Of a DNA stretch of 64,000 nucleotides, positions 11,396-22,240 are shown one piece after another (position 1 is the stretch's first letter; the number at the start of each line of letters is the position of its first letter). The notes under the pieces were generated by a model. That model was not told the origin of the DNA. It made no database searches and saw nothing but the letters and a program-made list of their open reading frames with translations. Source of the stretch: Prunus persica (lineage: Eukaryota > Streptophyta > Magnoliopsida > Rosales > Rosaceae); contig NC_034015.1 in the NCBI RefSeq assembly GCF_000346465.2, positions 8,922,923 through 8,986,922 on the forward strand. Reading direction: 5' to 3'. The position numbers and the translations under genes were made by a program.

Positions 11396-13930
11396 TTATT
11401 TTAGAATGACAAACCTCATATATACAGCAATGACTGTAGCTCCTATTTCCTCCATGCCTGCAAATTGTGTAATATCTTCAGGCAAGAGGAAGGTATCGCG
11501 CTCTAGACCAAAGACCTCCTTATCAATTGTAAAGTGCAGGGTCTTATCCTGAGGCACGAGTGTCGTTTCCACATAACGACAAAGGGTTTGTAAAGAAGAT
11601 GGCGCCTCCATATTTGAATAATCAACAACTTTATTAACCTGTTTAAAGAAATAAAAAAAATGACGTGGTAATTCAATAAAAACGACGGTTTAAGGAATAA
11701 AACGTCGTCTGAAAACAATTTAAACGACGGTGAAAAAACCGTCGTGGTGAATTATTTATTACGTCTTAGAAAACAATTCCGCCGTCTAAGTTGTAAACAA
11801 ACGACGGTTTAAAGAAAAATATCGACGTCTGGAATTTTGAAAAACAAATAAAAAAGGCAAAGTTATGTGAACATACTTGGTCGTCATCTTCTTTCTGCTT
11901 TTCATCTTGTTTTTCTTCTTTATTCTCTTCATCTATGACGTCGGGAATGATTAACTCCGTCGTCTAAAAACCACAAAGTTTTAAAAATAACGACGTTTAA
12001 TGGCGTGTAAAACAAGTAAACTAAATACGACGTGGTATTGAAATACAAACGACGGTTTATTTTTAAAATCGTCGTGGTATGTATTTCAAACGACGGTTTT
12101 ATTAATAATAACGACATCTAATGGTTTTTAAAAAAACAGAGAATTCAAAGTTCAGATATGTTACCTTTTCTTCCTGATGTTTCCCATTTTTGGCAGTATC
12201 ATCCTCAAAATGCTGGGATCTCACATCACCTCCAGAGCAGCTTGCTTTGTCAGACATTGGATTTTTGGGACTTTGGCTAATTCTGGGTTTAAGCATGCTT
12301 GGATCAAAATTGGGAATCAATTGGGAAAGCTGACTCAGGAAATGCTCCCTTTCAGCCTCTACCAATTGTTTCGTTCTAGCCTCCATCCTTAAAGCCTCTT
12401 CCCTTGCCTTAGCCTCCATCTTTCTAGTCTCTTCTTGAAGGAGAACTCTTAAACTGTCCTTCAAACGGTCGTCAAAGCTCACTCTCTGTGGTTTGGGTAA
12501 ATTGAAATATTGCTTTGGTGAGATCCCAGCACCTACTCCTCTGACTCTGCCTGGATGCTCGGGGCCCAAAGCCATGGTCAGCACATCATTGCTGCCAGAG
12601 ACGGTGACTTTGCCTTCCGAGACTTGTTTTTGCAAATCATCCTGAAACAAAGATATATAAAAAAGTAAGAACAAAAACACACGACGGTTATTTATTTACA
12701 AACGACGTATTATATAATTTCACACGACGCAATAACATATAAATCGACGTTATTATAATTTATCACGACGGTAGCTATACCGACGTGGTTAGTTTTTTAA
12801 AACGACGAACTTAATAAACCACCGACGTCTTATGTAACAGAGGGATGATTCAATATTCAAACCTTTAACGACGTTGTTTAAAACATTTCGACGTAGTAAT
12901 TTACTACAGACGACGCGAAATTGAACCACCGACATCTTATGCTATAATTACAGAAAACAGAGTTGTGATTCCTATTTAGACCTTTAACGACGTGTTTTAA
13001 AAAATGTCGACGTGGTAATATCATTCACACGACGCAAAATATAACATAAGACGTAATAAGAATTATTCACAGTTTAATAAAAATTTAAAACAGAGTGAGT
13101 AGGCTTACAATTAATTTTGCTTTCTCTGCCACCTTTGGATCAGGGATGTTACCATGTTTGTCCTGTCTAGCTCTCTTCCATAAGGTAGATCGATCAATTT
13201 CTACCCCAGGCATGGTTTCCTCTAATTGATCCTCCAAACCAGCATATCCTTTTCGAGACAATCGATGATTGTACTCGAGTTTCTCCCTAATCTGTGCATG
13301 TTGAGAATGCACAGACTCAAAATCTTTAGATAACCTTGAAGCTACAAAGGCATCCCATTGTGCTTTCTCTATGAATTTATATGTTTCAGGGGGTTGGCTT
13401 AATCTCTCCCTGTCATTGGTGTATGGAAGGATATAATGCCTCGTTAGTGTAGACTTGAAATCCTTCCATTGCTTGGCAGCAGAAGCTAAGACAGAGTTCT
13501 TGCCCCCTTGACCTACTACAAAAGCAATGTCAACTGCTTCCCAAATTTGCTCCTTTATATCCTTGGGGATTTGAGCCCATTTCAAGTCCACAAGTGGGAC
13601 TCTGGAGCGTGCCAACACACCAATATAGGACTGCATCTCACTGTGTGCTTGGCCAATTCCTTTCCCCCTTTTATTGTACTCAACAATTGGCCTCAGTTTC
13701 TGAAGTTTTCTCTTCACAACACGAGGCATTGTGCTCATACCTCGACCAGCCTTTGAATCATCAGAGATTGTTGTCGCGCTGGTTGGTTCTGTATCAGCAG
13801 ATGATGAAGCAAACTTCATCTTCTTCGAAGACTTCATTATCTTCGAAGACTTCTCTTGAGGAGGTACTTGCTCCTTACCTCCATTTTTGTTGGAGCCAGA
13901 ATCCTTACTTTGGTCTTGGTGAGAAACCAT
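11396..13930 (-). CDS. CACTA TNP-like protein (Transposase_24-type), 3' truncated
   Basis: Proposed exons on the minus strand: 13930-13109 (274 codons, MVSHQDQSKDSGSN to AEKAKLI, donor GTAAGC); 12641-12165 (DDLQKQVSEGKVTVSG, with the family block GPEHPGRVRGVGAGISPKQY and a charged helix KMEAKAREEALRMEA, probably coiled coil; donor GTAACA); a short Asp/Glu/Lys-rich exon near 11925-11878 (donor GTATGT); and about 11641-11413 (CRYVETTLVPQDKTLHFTID, then EVFGLERDTFLLPEDITQF). The last piece resembles the linker before a Ulp1-type C48 protease in plant transposon proteins. No catalytic His/Asp/Cys region follows because the element ends at 11289. Exons 1 and 2 are open. The product, if made, would be an accessory factor without its C-terminal domain. 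Exon edges are from consensus only. Confidence 0.65.
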
Positions 13931-15204
13931 TTTTACAGACAAAACTGCAAGTGAAAATATTTCAAGAAAAGATTAAGAACACAAACGACGGTTATTAATA
14001 AAAGACGACGTATGATATGATTTTAAACGACGCAATGAAATAATATCAGACGTAATAAATGTTTAAAACCAAGGTAATTAAACAACGACGAAATAATTAA
14101 CTACAAACGACGTAATAATAAACTATAAACGACGGAATATTTATATAACGTCGTGGTATTGATGTTCACACGACGTCAGTAGTAATATACCGTCGTCTAT
14201 ATAAGGATTCAAAACCCTTCTTTCTTTCTCTGTGAATGTTTGATTGCAGATTTGATTTTTCTGAACCATGGTTTTTGTTTTCTAATTTGATAAAAAAAAG
14301 ACTATAATTTTAAAAACAACTTTGTCAATTTTTAGACGACGCTAGAACGACTGACGAACCATCGTGGTCTACATATTTAACCACGTAAATAAGAAGCTAC
14401 CGTCGTCTTATTTAGTTGAGGTAGTTGTCTTCAAAGTTGGAAACTTTCCCTCTTTGTCTGTATATTTTTTCGAACTTGGAAAGAAGTAAAATGATTTTGG
14501 CCAGAAAAAAGGTAAAAAGATTTTTCAAACAAAAAACGTATGAGCATGCAAAACAGCAACCAAAATAGTGAAAATGAAAGCTTACCTTTTGCGTGCAATG
14601 AAAGCAAGAGGAAGACGATCGATGTTTAAGTTCAGAGACGACGAAGAAGACGAGAGGAAGACGATGAGATACTCTGAAAGTGCTCTGACAAGGAAAAAAG
14701 TCTAAAAGTTTTCTCTGGGAGATTGAAATTTTTAATCGGGTTTGGAAACAGTGCATGTGTAAGTCAGGTACACGAAAAGTTGCTTACATATAAAACCATT
14801 TCAAAAAATAATACGGCGGTTACATATAACTACGACGTATAAATTACAAAATACGACAGTACGTTTAACTTCGGACGTGGTAAATAAGTACGACAGTAGT
14901 GTTGTAGGTACCGTCGTAGTAAACTCAAAAATTAAAGTACATAAGTAATAACTCGCGTCATGGTAGATCATTTAACACGTCGGTTTTATTAATGTACCGA
15001 CGTGGATTTATGTAATATACGTCGGTAATAACGACGTTGATTTTGCAATTTAAACGGCGGTTTTTTTGTAAGGACCGCCGTTGGTTTTAAAAATTTATTC
15101 TATAAATTTGTCGCTTTCATTCATTTTCGGTTTACATTTAGGGTTCCAAGTTCTTCCTCTCTCAGAGACACTGTCTCTCACATCTCAAAGACAGTAATTT
15201 GGAT

Positions 15205-15582
15205 GTCTTTCTCAAAGAGAAATTGAGCTTACTCGCATCAAATCTATGTCCACAAGAAGAAGCTTGTCAACTAGCCTTCTCACTTCCTTGATCAAGCCTG
15301 ATAGGACATTTAGTGCTTCTGAATACTCCTTGCTTTCCATCAAAAGAGATGCAAGCCTGGCCTCCACTTGCTGTCGAAGGAAAGTTCGCTTCTCAGGGAA
15401 ATCTGAAGATCAGATGTGCCTGATCCTCTGCTTGATTTTCTTGGCTAAGAAGATCCGTCAGATTTGTGATAGCCTCTTCCTTTATCCGTAGAGCTTCAGA
15501 AGAAGAAGATGGGTTTCAAGAATGCGATAAAGAATAGAAATGGCTTCATGAATGCGATAAAGCATAAGCAATCGAATCAGTG
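15205..15582 (-). pseudogene. RPN6 fragment: Captured RPN6 fragment, copy 2
   Basis: Same capture and same position within the element as copy 1. It retains the more ancestral reading AITNLTDLLRQENQAED, where copy 1 has an extra insertion (AITINPTDLL). It then jumps to EKRTFLRQRVEA and continues to LLVDI and SKLNFSLR. The internal gap of about 80 residues is shared with copy 1, so it predates their divergence. The N-terminus here is damaged: the start codon region is lost, only TDSIAYAL remains, and a short stretch (TATCGCATTC) is duplicated. Not translatable as a proteasome subunit. Confidence 0.8.
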
Positions 15583-16548
15583 CTTTGAACTATACTCTGA
15601 ACTATACAAGTCAATGCTTTGAACTATACAAGTCCTGCAGAAAGATAAAGGACCAAACTGTTAAAGAAACTGAAACTATTAAAGAAACCATAAACTAACA
15701 CGACGCAATATTTGTTTTGCGACGTGGAATCTTTTCATTTAACGTCGTTAGGTTTAATATAACCGACGTGGATTTGAATTGTTAAAATTATGAATAGAAA
15801 TTTTTTTCCCGTGACCTTTCAGTTTATTTTTCAATTACAGTGCGTTATAAATAGAGTTTTTTTTCCGAAGGAAATTTAAAATGAAGGAAATTAATGTTCT
15901 GGATTATGTAAAGTTTCTTTTTTGGATGACAGATTTCAATTCTTGTCATTAAGTAGATCTACCGACGTAGGATAAGAAAATAAAGGAAAAAATTGTTAAC
16001 AAAAATTCTTATTAAGACGACGGTTTAAATTAAAGGTACGACGTATAAAATTAATAAATACGACGTTAAATTTTATAGTACGATTTAAAGATAATGTCGT
16101 AGAACTATACGAGAATGACGTCGATATATTTATATTTTCCGTCGTTGTACATTAATTTAATACGGCGACATTTTGTATTTTAAAGCCGTGGATTTGTTTG
16201 TAATTATACGGCGTCTTATACGAAAATTTCGTCGTGTTATTTTATGAGTAAAAACGGCGGCTTTTATTGAAATCGTCATCTTTACTTTCTACGTCGGTCG
16301 ATTCATAACTTCTGCCGTTCTTTGTTGGCTTTGATTTTACACTGCGGAAAATCTGTTTCAAATAGACGTCGGTTTTTTAATTAGGTACGTCGTTGTTTTT
16401 GAACAGCCATTTGAATCTCCATTTTTAGTTGTCTAAGGTGGTACTACACGACGGTGTTTTTAGAACCGTCGTCTTTTTAAAAACCACGACGGTTTTCACT
16501 TAGACCGTCGTTGTTTTCTGGTCGTCTTTTTCACTTTTTGTAGTAGTG

Positions 16549-17120
16549 TCTTTCTCTTTACGAAGATGACCATATTAGTTCAACAAATGTAGATGACAAT
16601 GAATTTTGTGGTGCGGGGTCAGACGATCGACAATATAATTGAAGGTATTGCAGCCAAATTAATTTAGCAAACGAGGACTTCCAAATTTCATCACGCTTGT
16701 TTGTGGAAAATTGACACTTATTAAAGATTACTTCAATGTCTTGGAGCCTACAAAGATAGAAGATCAAAAAGACTTGAATCTGCACCACTTACTTCAATGT
16801 CTTGGAGCCTACAAAGATAGAAGACCAAAAAGACTTGAATCTGCACCACTTGTGTTTGAGGAAGAAAAGTTCAATAAGATGGTTACATATTAGTAGATTG
16901 AGATTATTAGTAGATTGAGAATTTGAACACAGGATCTCGAGAACAAAAATAACTGCACTTAACCACAGATTGAGAATTTGAATACAAAAGTACAAAGGTA
17001 ACTGCACTTAACGACTCAAATTATAAAGTGCTTGCAAAATTTATAAAGAAAAGTCATAAATAATTAAGACCCTTTCTAGGAAGCTGTAAATCTTTTGATA
17101 AATCATTTAGTAGAAAAGGT
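16549..17120. repeat. Duplicated segment related to 24050-24110 and 33800-34030
   Basis: Positions 16575-16645 match 24050-24110 (AGTTCAACAAATGTAGA, then TTTTGTGG and CGACAATATAAT). Positions 16880-17110 match 33800-34030 in the same orientation (TAGTAGATTGAGAATTTGAA through GACCC-TTCTAGGAAGCTGTAA). No gene seen; the short open frames here are not conserved. Confidence 0.6.
16730..16851. repeat. Tandem duplication, 61-bp unit, two copies
   Basis: ACTTCAATGTCTTGGAGCCT begins at 16730 and again at 16791. The two 61-bp units differ at only one or two bases. Confidence 0.9.
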
Positions 17121-18078
17121 AGCGAGCATCTCCAAAATAGAAAAGTTGATAGAGGTCTAAAAATCCAATCAATAATTGGGTCTAGTCATCGAATTATTGT
17201 TTATTGATACAAGTCCCTTGACTAGTTTGCCACTTAGATTACATTCCATCTTTGACATGTTGATTCAAACTTTTGTATTTAACTGATTTGTATTTAAATT
17301 TTTTTTGTTCCTATTATATCCCTATTGTCTAAAATGAGTAAGATGAGAATTTATATGCCATTATTTTTATTTTTGTTCACGCTATGGTAGAGGTATAGTA
17401 TATACTCTTGTAGATAAATTATCCTATGGTGTAGGTATATTGTCATATTGCCTATTGCATAGGTATATATTTATTTTTTCATACTTTAGATAATGAATAA
17501 TAGTATTTTATGTACATTTTTTATAGATAACATACAATTTTATTTGTCTACTTTTGTATCTGACTTATAGGTAGTCTTCTAATTTATGTTCCTAACTTAT
17601 AGGTAGCATTCTAATTTATGTTCTTGACTTATAGGTAACATGATTTATCACTAAGTTTTTTTCGTTGCTAATAAGAACACTATTTACCTGTATGTTAGAT
17701 ACATAATTTAATGTGGGTGCTTGCCTAATTGATTAGTATAATATGTGGGCCTTTACTTCAATTGATTAATTTGTATTTTACCCATATATTAGGTAAATAT
17801 TATCAATGAAAGAATTCCAAATTTAAATTCTGAAATTTAATTACAAGTAAATAATTCATTAAAATTATATTTTCAATGTTTTCCTTATGTACCTCAAAGG
17901 GTAAAATCAACACAATAAAAAGAGTAATAAAAGTCAAAAGACCTACATCTAAAACCAAAAACGCATGGACTAAACCCAATGACAACTAATCGTTTTGGAC
18001 TTAGATCTAAGAATCCCTCTCCAAAAAAAGGGTATCGTGGTCATAGAGATTGAGAATCCATGTCAAACTCTCCATCTC
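17121..18078. other. AT-rich intergenic DNA upstream of the BBE-like gene
   Basis: Strongly AT-rich, with diffuse near-repeats of ACTTATAGGTA and TTAGGTA. No gene or recognisable transposon terminus seen. Confidence 0.6.
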
Positions 18079-18085
18079 TATAAAT
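18079..18085 (+). promoter_or_regulatory. TATA box of the BBE-like gene
   Basis: TATAAAT, 61-67 bases upstream of the ATG at 18146. This leaves a short 5' untranslated region, usual for this family. Confidence 0.65.
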
Positions 18086-18145
18086 CCCCACCCATAGAGA
18101 TCATAAAACACAAACCAATAATCGCAAACCAAAATATTGCTACAA

Positions 18146-19753
18146 ATGGCAATCCCAACGCTTTCAAGTCTCATGCTGCTTTCAACTCTTTTTGTAATAT
18201 CCATTTCTTGGCAAGCTTCAGCTTATTCAGCTCCTGAGAAGTTTGTTCAATGTCTTCTAAACCATTCCCAGCCCTCTTACCCCATCGGTCCAGCAATTTA
18301 CACTCCCAACAATGCTTCCTACTCCTCCGTTTTGAAATCTTACCTCCGAAACCTCCGATTCAACACATCTTCAACCCGAAAACCGTTCCTCATCGTCACT
18401 GCTTTGCATGAATCTCATGTGAAACTATCTGTCATTTGTGCTCAAGTCCATAACTTGCAGATGAAAATTAGAAGCGGAGGCCACGATTACGAGGGTGTAT
18501 CGTACGTGGCTGAAGTTCCATTCTTCATCCTCGACATGTTCAATCTTCGATCCATCAACGTAGACATAAAATCTGAGACTGCATGGGTGCAGGCTGGGGC
18601 TACTCTTGGTGAAGTTTACTACAGAATCTCTGAGAAAAGCAAAATTCATGGCTTTTCAGCTAGTGTTGAGCCTACAGTTGGCGTTGGAGGCCACTTTAGT
18701 GGCGGTGGATATGGTAATATGATGAGAAAGTACGGCTTGACAGTTGACAACGTAGTTGATGCACAAATTGTGGATGTGCATGGAAGACTTCTCGATCGAA
18801 AAGCCATGGGAGAAGATCTTTTTTGGGCCATTACAGGAGGTGGCGGAGCTAGCTTTGGAGTTGTGATTGCGTACAAGATTAATCTTGTACGTGTTCCAGA
18901 AATAGTTACTGTTTTCAACGTAACGAGAACCTTGGAACAAAATGCAACAGAGATCGTGTACCGTTGGCAATATGTTGCGGACAAGCTTGATGATGACTTG
19001 TTCATCAGGCTAACCATGGTTATAGTAAATGGTAGTGGTGGAGATAACAATAAGACTCTGAGTGCTTCATTTATGAGCATGTTTCTTGGAGACTCTGAGA
19101 GGCTTCTCTCTGTGATGAATAAGAGCTTCCCTGAATTGGGACTTAAGCAATCTGATTGCAGGGAAATGAGCTGGGTTGAATCTACCGTTTTCTGGGCACC
19201 ATTCCCATATGGGACATCTCCTGAACGTTTGCTTTCTAGAACACCTCAATTCCATAAACACTTCAAGAGGAAATCAGACTACGTCAAGAAACCGATTCCG
19301 AAAGCTGGCTTGAAGTGGATTTTTCAGAAGATGATAGAACTTGTTTCTCCAGCGTTGGCCTTTAACCCATATGGTGGAAGAATGGGTGAGATTTCGGCAT
19401 CTGCAACTCCGTTTCCTCACAGAGCTGGGAATCTTTGGATGGTTCAGTATGCAACAGACTGGGACGAAGAAGGGAGTGAGGCATCTGAACACCATATTGA
19501 TTTGACAAGGAAGCTCCACATGTTCATGACTCCTTTTGTTTCCAAGAATCCAAGGGAAGCCTATTTCAACTATAAAGATCTTGACATTGGGATCAACCAT
19601 AATGCTAATGGCAAGGCAAGCTATTTGGAAGGAAGAGTTTATGGTATCAAGTACTTCAAGGATAATTTCGATCGGTTGGTGCATGTTAAGACCAAGGTCG
19701 ATCCAAGTAATTTCTTTAGGAATGAACAAAGTATCCCAACTCTTCCGTACTAG
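18146..19753 (+). CDS. Berberine-bridge-enzyme-like FAD oxidoreductase, intronless
   Basis: 535 residues from ATG 18146; an upstream in-frame TTG (18137) is not a plant start. Signal peptide about residues 1-26 (MAIPTLSSLMLLSTLFVISI...). The FAD-binding PCMH domain follows, with RSGGHDYEG, whose His113 is the 8-alpha-N-histidyl FAD anchor, and VGVGGHFSGGGYG. The C-terminal BBE domain ends ...VKTKVDPSNFFRNEQSIP, the family's usual finish. Length and lack of introns are normal. Family members oxidise monolignols, oligosaccharides or alkaloids in the apoplast or vacuole; the substrate cannot be told from sequence. Oddity: the second FAD anchor, Cys in the usual G-x-C-P-T-V-G, is Glu175 here (SASVEPTVG), so FAD should be held by one covalent bond only. 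The frame is fully open and the gene otherwise looks intact. Confidence 0.93.
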   Translation: MAIPTLSSLMLLSTLFVISISWQASAYSAPEKFVQCLLNHSQPSYPIGPAIYTPNNASYSSVLKSYLRNLRFNTSSTRKPFLIVTALHESHVKLSVICAQVHNLQMKIRSGGHDYEGVSYVAEVPFFILDMFNLRSINVDIKSETAWVQAGATLGEVYYRISEKSKIHGFSASVEPTVGVGGHFSGGGYGNMMRKYGLTVDNVVDAQIVDVHGRLLDRKAMGEDLFWAITGGGGASFGVVIAYKINLVRVPEIVTVFNVTRTLEQNATEIVYRWQYVADKLDDDLFIRLTMVIVNGSGGDNNKTLSASFMSMFLGDSERLLSVMNKSFPELGLKQSDCREMSWVESTVFWAPFPYGTSPERLLSRTPQFHKHFKRKSDYVKKPIPKAGLKWIFQKMIELVSPALAFNPYGGRMGEISASATPFPHRAGNLWMVQYATDWDEEGSEASEHHIDLTRKLHMFMTPFVSKNPREAYFNYKDLDIGINHNANGKASYLEGRVYGIKYFKDNFDRLVHVKTKVDPSNFFRNEQSIPTLPY

Positions 19754-22240
19754 GGAGGAAGTATAGCTATAGCTAGCTAGCATTGTGACCAAGGATTTGA
19801 TTGATAGCTTGGGATTAAGTATGTACATCTTTGATTATATTTACCAAAGGAACTTATGTGTCTATATACTTAATAAAGAAATAAAAAGGAAGAAAATTAA
19901 TTCCAAAACTATGTTACATGGTTCAAAGAAATTGCGTAGAAGATTGCAACTTGTAACAAGAGTTTGATTATAACTCTTTCCTAAATTGGTTTATAGGATT
20001 TGACCTTTTTTAATTAACTTTACAAAATTTGAATTATATGTTGCAATTAAACACATTCGGGAATTAGAACCAAGGGCGGAACTACACTATGGCTTAGGTT
20101 GGGCTCTAGCCTAGTGCAAAGTTTGGGGAAAAAAAAAAAAAATTAGTACTAATTTTCAAGCATTACACCACATTTTACAAAAATTAACCCAGCCCATCTA
20201 AGCAAAAATTAGCATATCATATCCAAGCAAATCTCCATTTAGCTATACCTCAGAGATTTCAAGTTTCAAGTTTGAGAAAATGAATAAAATTTTATTTAAA
20301 TCTTTACCGGTATAAGAAATAATAGCCCATTCCTATAAAAGTTTTCTGTTATGCCATTGATTAGAACAACCAATTAGTTTGACTCTTGTGATCTTTCTCT
20401 TCTCAATATTGAAAGAAACATCTGGAGAAAAATTTAGTTTGGAACTAATTGGCTTCTCTATAACAACATCTGAAATCTTAAAACTTTTACATTATTTTAC
20501 AAGTTAGAACTACTCGAGAGTTCACTAAAAGAGTAGCTCATTATTCATCCACAAGCTATGTAACTATACACTCTATAGATAAGCCAAAATCATCCTAAGC
20601 TCTGGATTTCAGGTTCAGTACCTGCAAAATCTGTTAGGGGGTGAGCGAAACCACAGCTCAATAGGAACATAAATCTTTTTACAGGAAATTAATATAATTA
20701 AATTAAGTGACATATAATCATATAGCCAAATATCACATTATTAATAATAATGCATGAATGTTCTTCATCTAATCCTGTTAATTCATATAACTGGACAAGT
20801 AGACCCACACGTCCCATACCATGCTTATACCACTTGGTCCCGGATGTCCATTTATATGAACTAACCCCCATCTCAATTATCCCATAAATCTCCTTTTGTT
20901 AGTCATCTTGTCTAACTCTCTGTTGCTAGTGCCGTATCACCCAATAAAAACCATGTGCACTGTGGGATCCCTGAGATCTGGTACTTGCCAAGAGTTAGAC
21001 TCAACTACCCAAAAGATCATTTCCATTACCCTCTTTCTCCATCATTATTTTGTCAACCCAACAATTCTAGCCAATTTCCATGATATGATATAATTATGCC
21101 ATTCACAACAATGTAACCATTTAAAACATCACCAATGTATATATAATTATGCAAACATTGTTCAAATAGTTAAAAGTACGTAAACATCCAATACAAGGAA
21201 CGTCAACCAAACTGTAATACCATGCATAATATAATGCTCACGAAATTTAATTAAATCAATCTCTATAAAAGGCCCCCAAGAAACCCCCTACCTTGACACC
21301 AAAGCTTTTACTAGAATTGTAAAACAACTCCCTAATTTCCACCACATCCTCACTCAAATTCTCTATAAAACAAAAATGTTCTTGAAAAGGAATACAAATA
21401 AACTTCAGATAATATTTCCCTAATGTTGTAGTTGATGGTGGGCCATATAGGTTTTTTTCTTCCTCAAAAACCTTTTGCCAGAGACAGCAGATAATTTCAC
21501 CCAAAAAAAAGTCCGCAGATAAAGAAAAGAAGATAGCACTTTGAGAAAAAACCAAAAGGCATCAACTTCTTGTGGTTTATCATTAGTTTTTGTTCAAGTT
21601 ACTGGTTGTGGTTCCACCCCTGTGGAGGACAGTAAATTACTGTCAGAAATCAATTCTTGAGTTTACTGAGCAAACAACATTACAATGGATGAGAGAGAAA
21701 TCACAGGGGAGAGTATAAAGTCAAGAAATTTGGAATCGAAAAAAAGGATGTATCAAATCTTTTTCATCTTGGATGTGGAGAGAGAGAGAGAGAGAGAGAG
21801 AACCAAACCACTCAGAGACAAATGAAGAAAATCGTCAGAGGTAAGTTTTTATGGGTTAGTGATGAATTTAGATGTATTTAATATATAATATTAACAAAAT
21901 GTTGGATTAAGTACAAATTGAGTTCACCGTAATTAAACACACACTAATTCGGTGAAATACATGCAAAAGAACGACCACCACACCCAAGAAGGACGATTGT
22001 CTCACTAGTTTCAAAAGAAGGAAGTTACAAACTAGAAACATGAATAGGAAAATGTTTGTACCCAATTTTCGTAAACGGGCCAAAATTGGTATCAAGTTTT
22101 AAAAAATATATTTCAAAACAAAGCTAGGCCCATTAGCATTTGTTTTTTTTCCTTCTTCTGAAAAGCCATCTTCTTCCCAACTAGGCCTCTTTGAATAAAT
22201 CAATAAAAAGGCCCAAGTCAGGAAAGTCAGACTTCTATCT
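19754..22240. other. Intergenic region without a recognisable gene
   Basis: Contains the 3' flank of the BBE-like gene (polyadenylation-like AATAAA near 19873), AT-rich DNA, and a GA microsatellite at 21779-21801. A minus-strand open frame of 99 codons at 21555-21256 shows no motif I recognise. I do not call a gene. Confidence 0.55.
21779..21801. repeat. GA microsatellite
   Basis: Uninterrupted GA repeat of about 23 bases. Confidence 0.9.

Larger units (their letters stand above)
11289..16548 (-). mobile_element. CACTA transposon copy 2, truncated at its 3' end
   Basis: The right edge ends in TGTAGTAGTG at 16548, identical over at least 40 bases to copy 1. The left edge has no CACTA terminus. 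Homology of the flank with the right arm (28610-28650) stops at about 11288, and the next bases are already internal CGACG-rich DNA. The element is therefore truncated at its 3' side, in the TNP gene before any Ulp1 protease domain. Content on the minus strand: RPN6 fragment (15582-15205), leader exon near 14586, TNP exons from 13930. CGACG/CGTCG motifs are scattered over the whole length, including introns. No Tnp2 transposase, so it is non-autonomous. Confidence 0.85.

Noticed and set aside
21256..21555. 99-codon minus-strand frame near the BBE-like gene.
   Set aside because: No domain, no signal, odd composition, and no conserved copy in the window.
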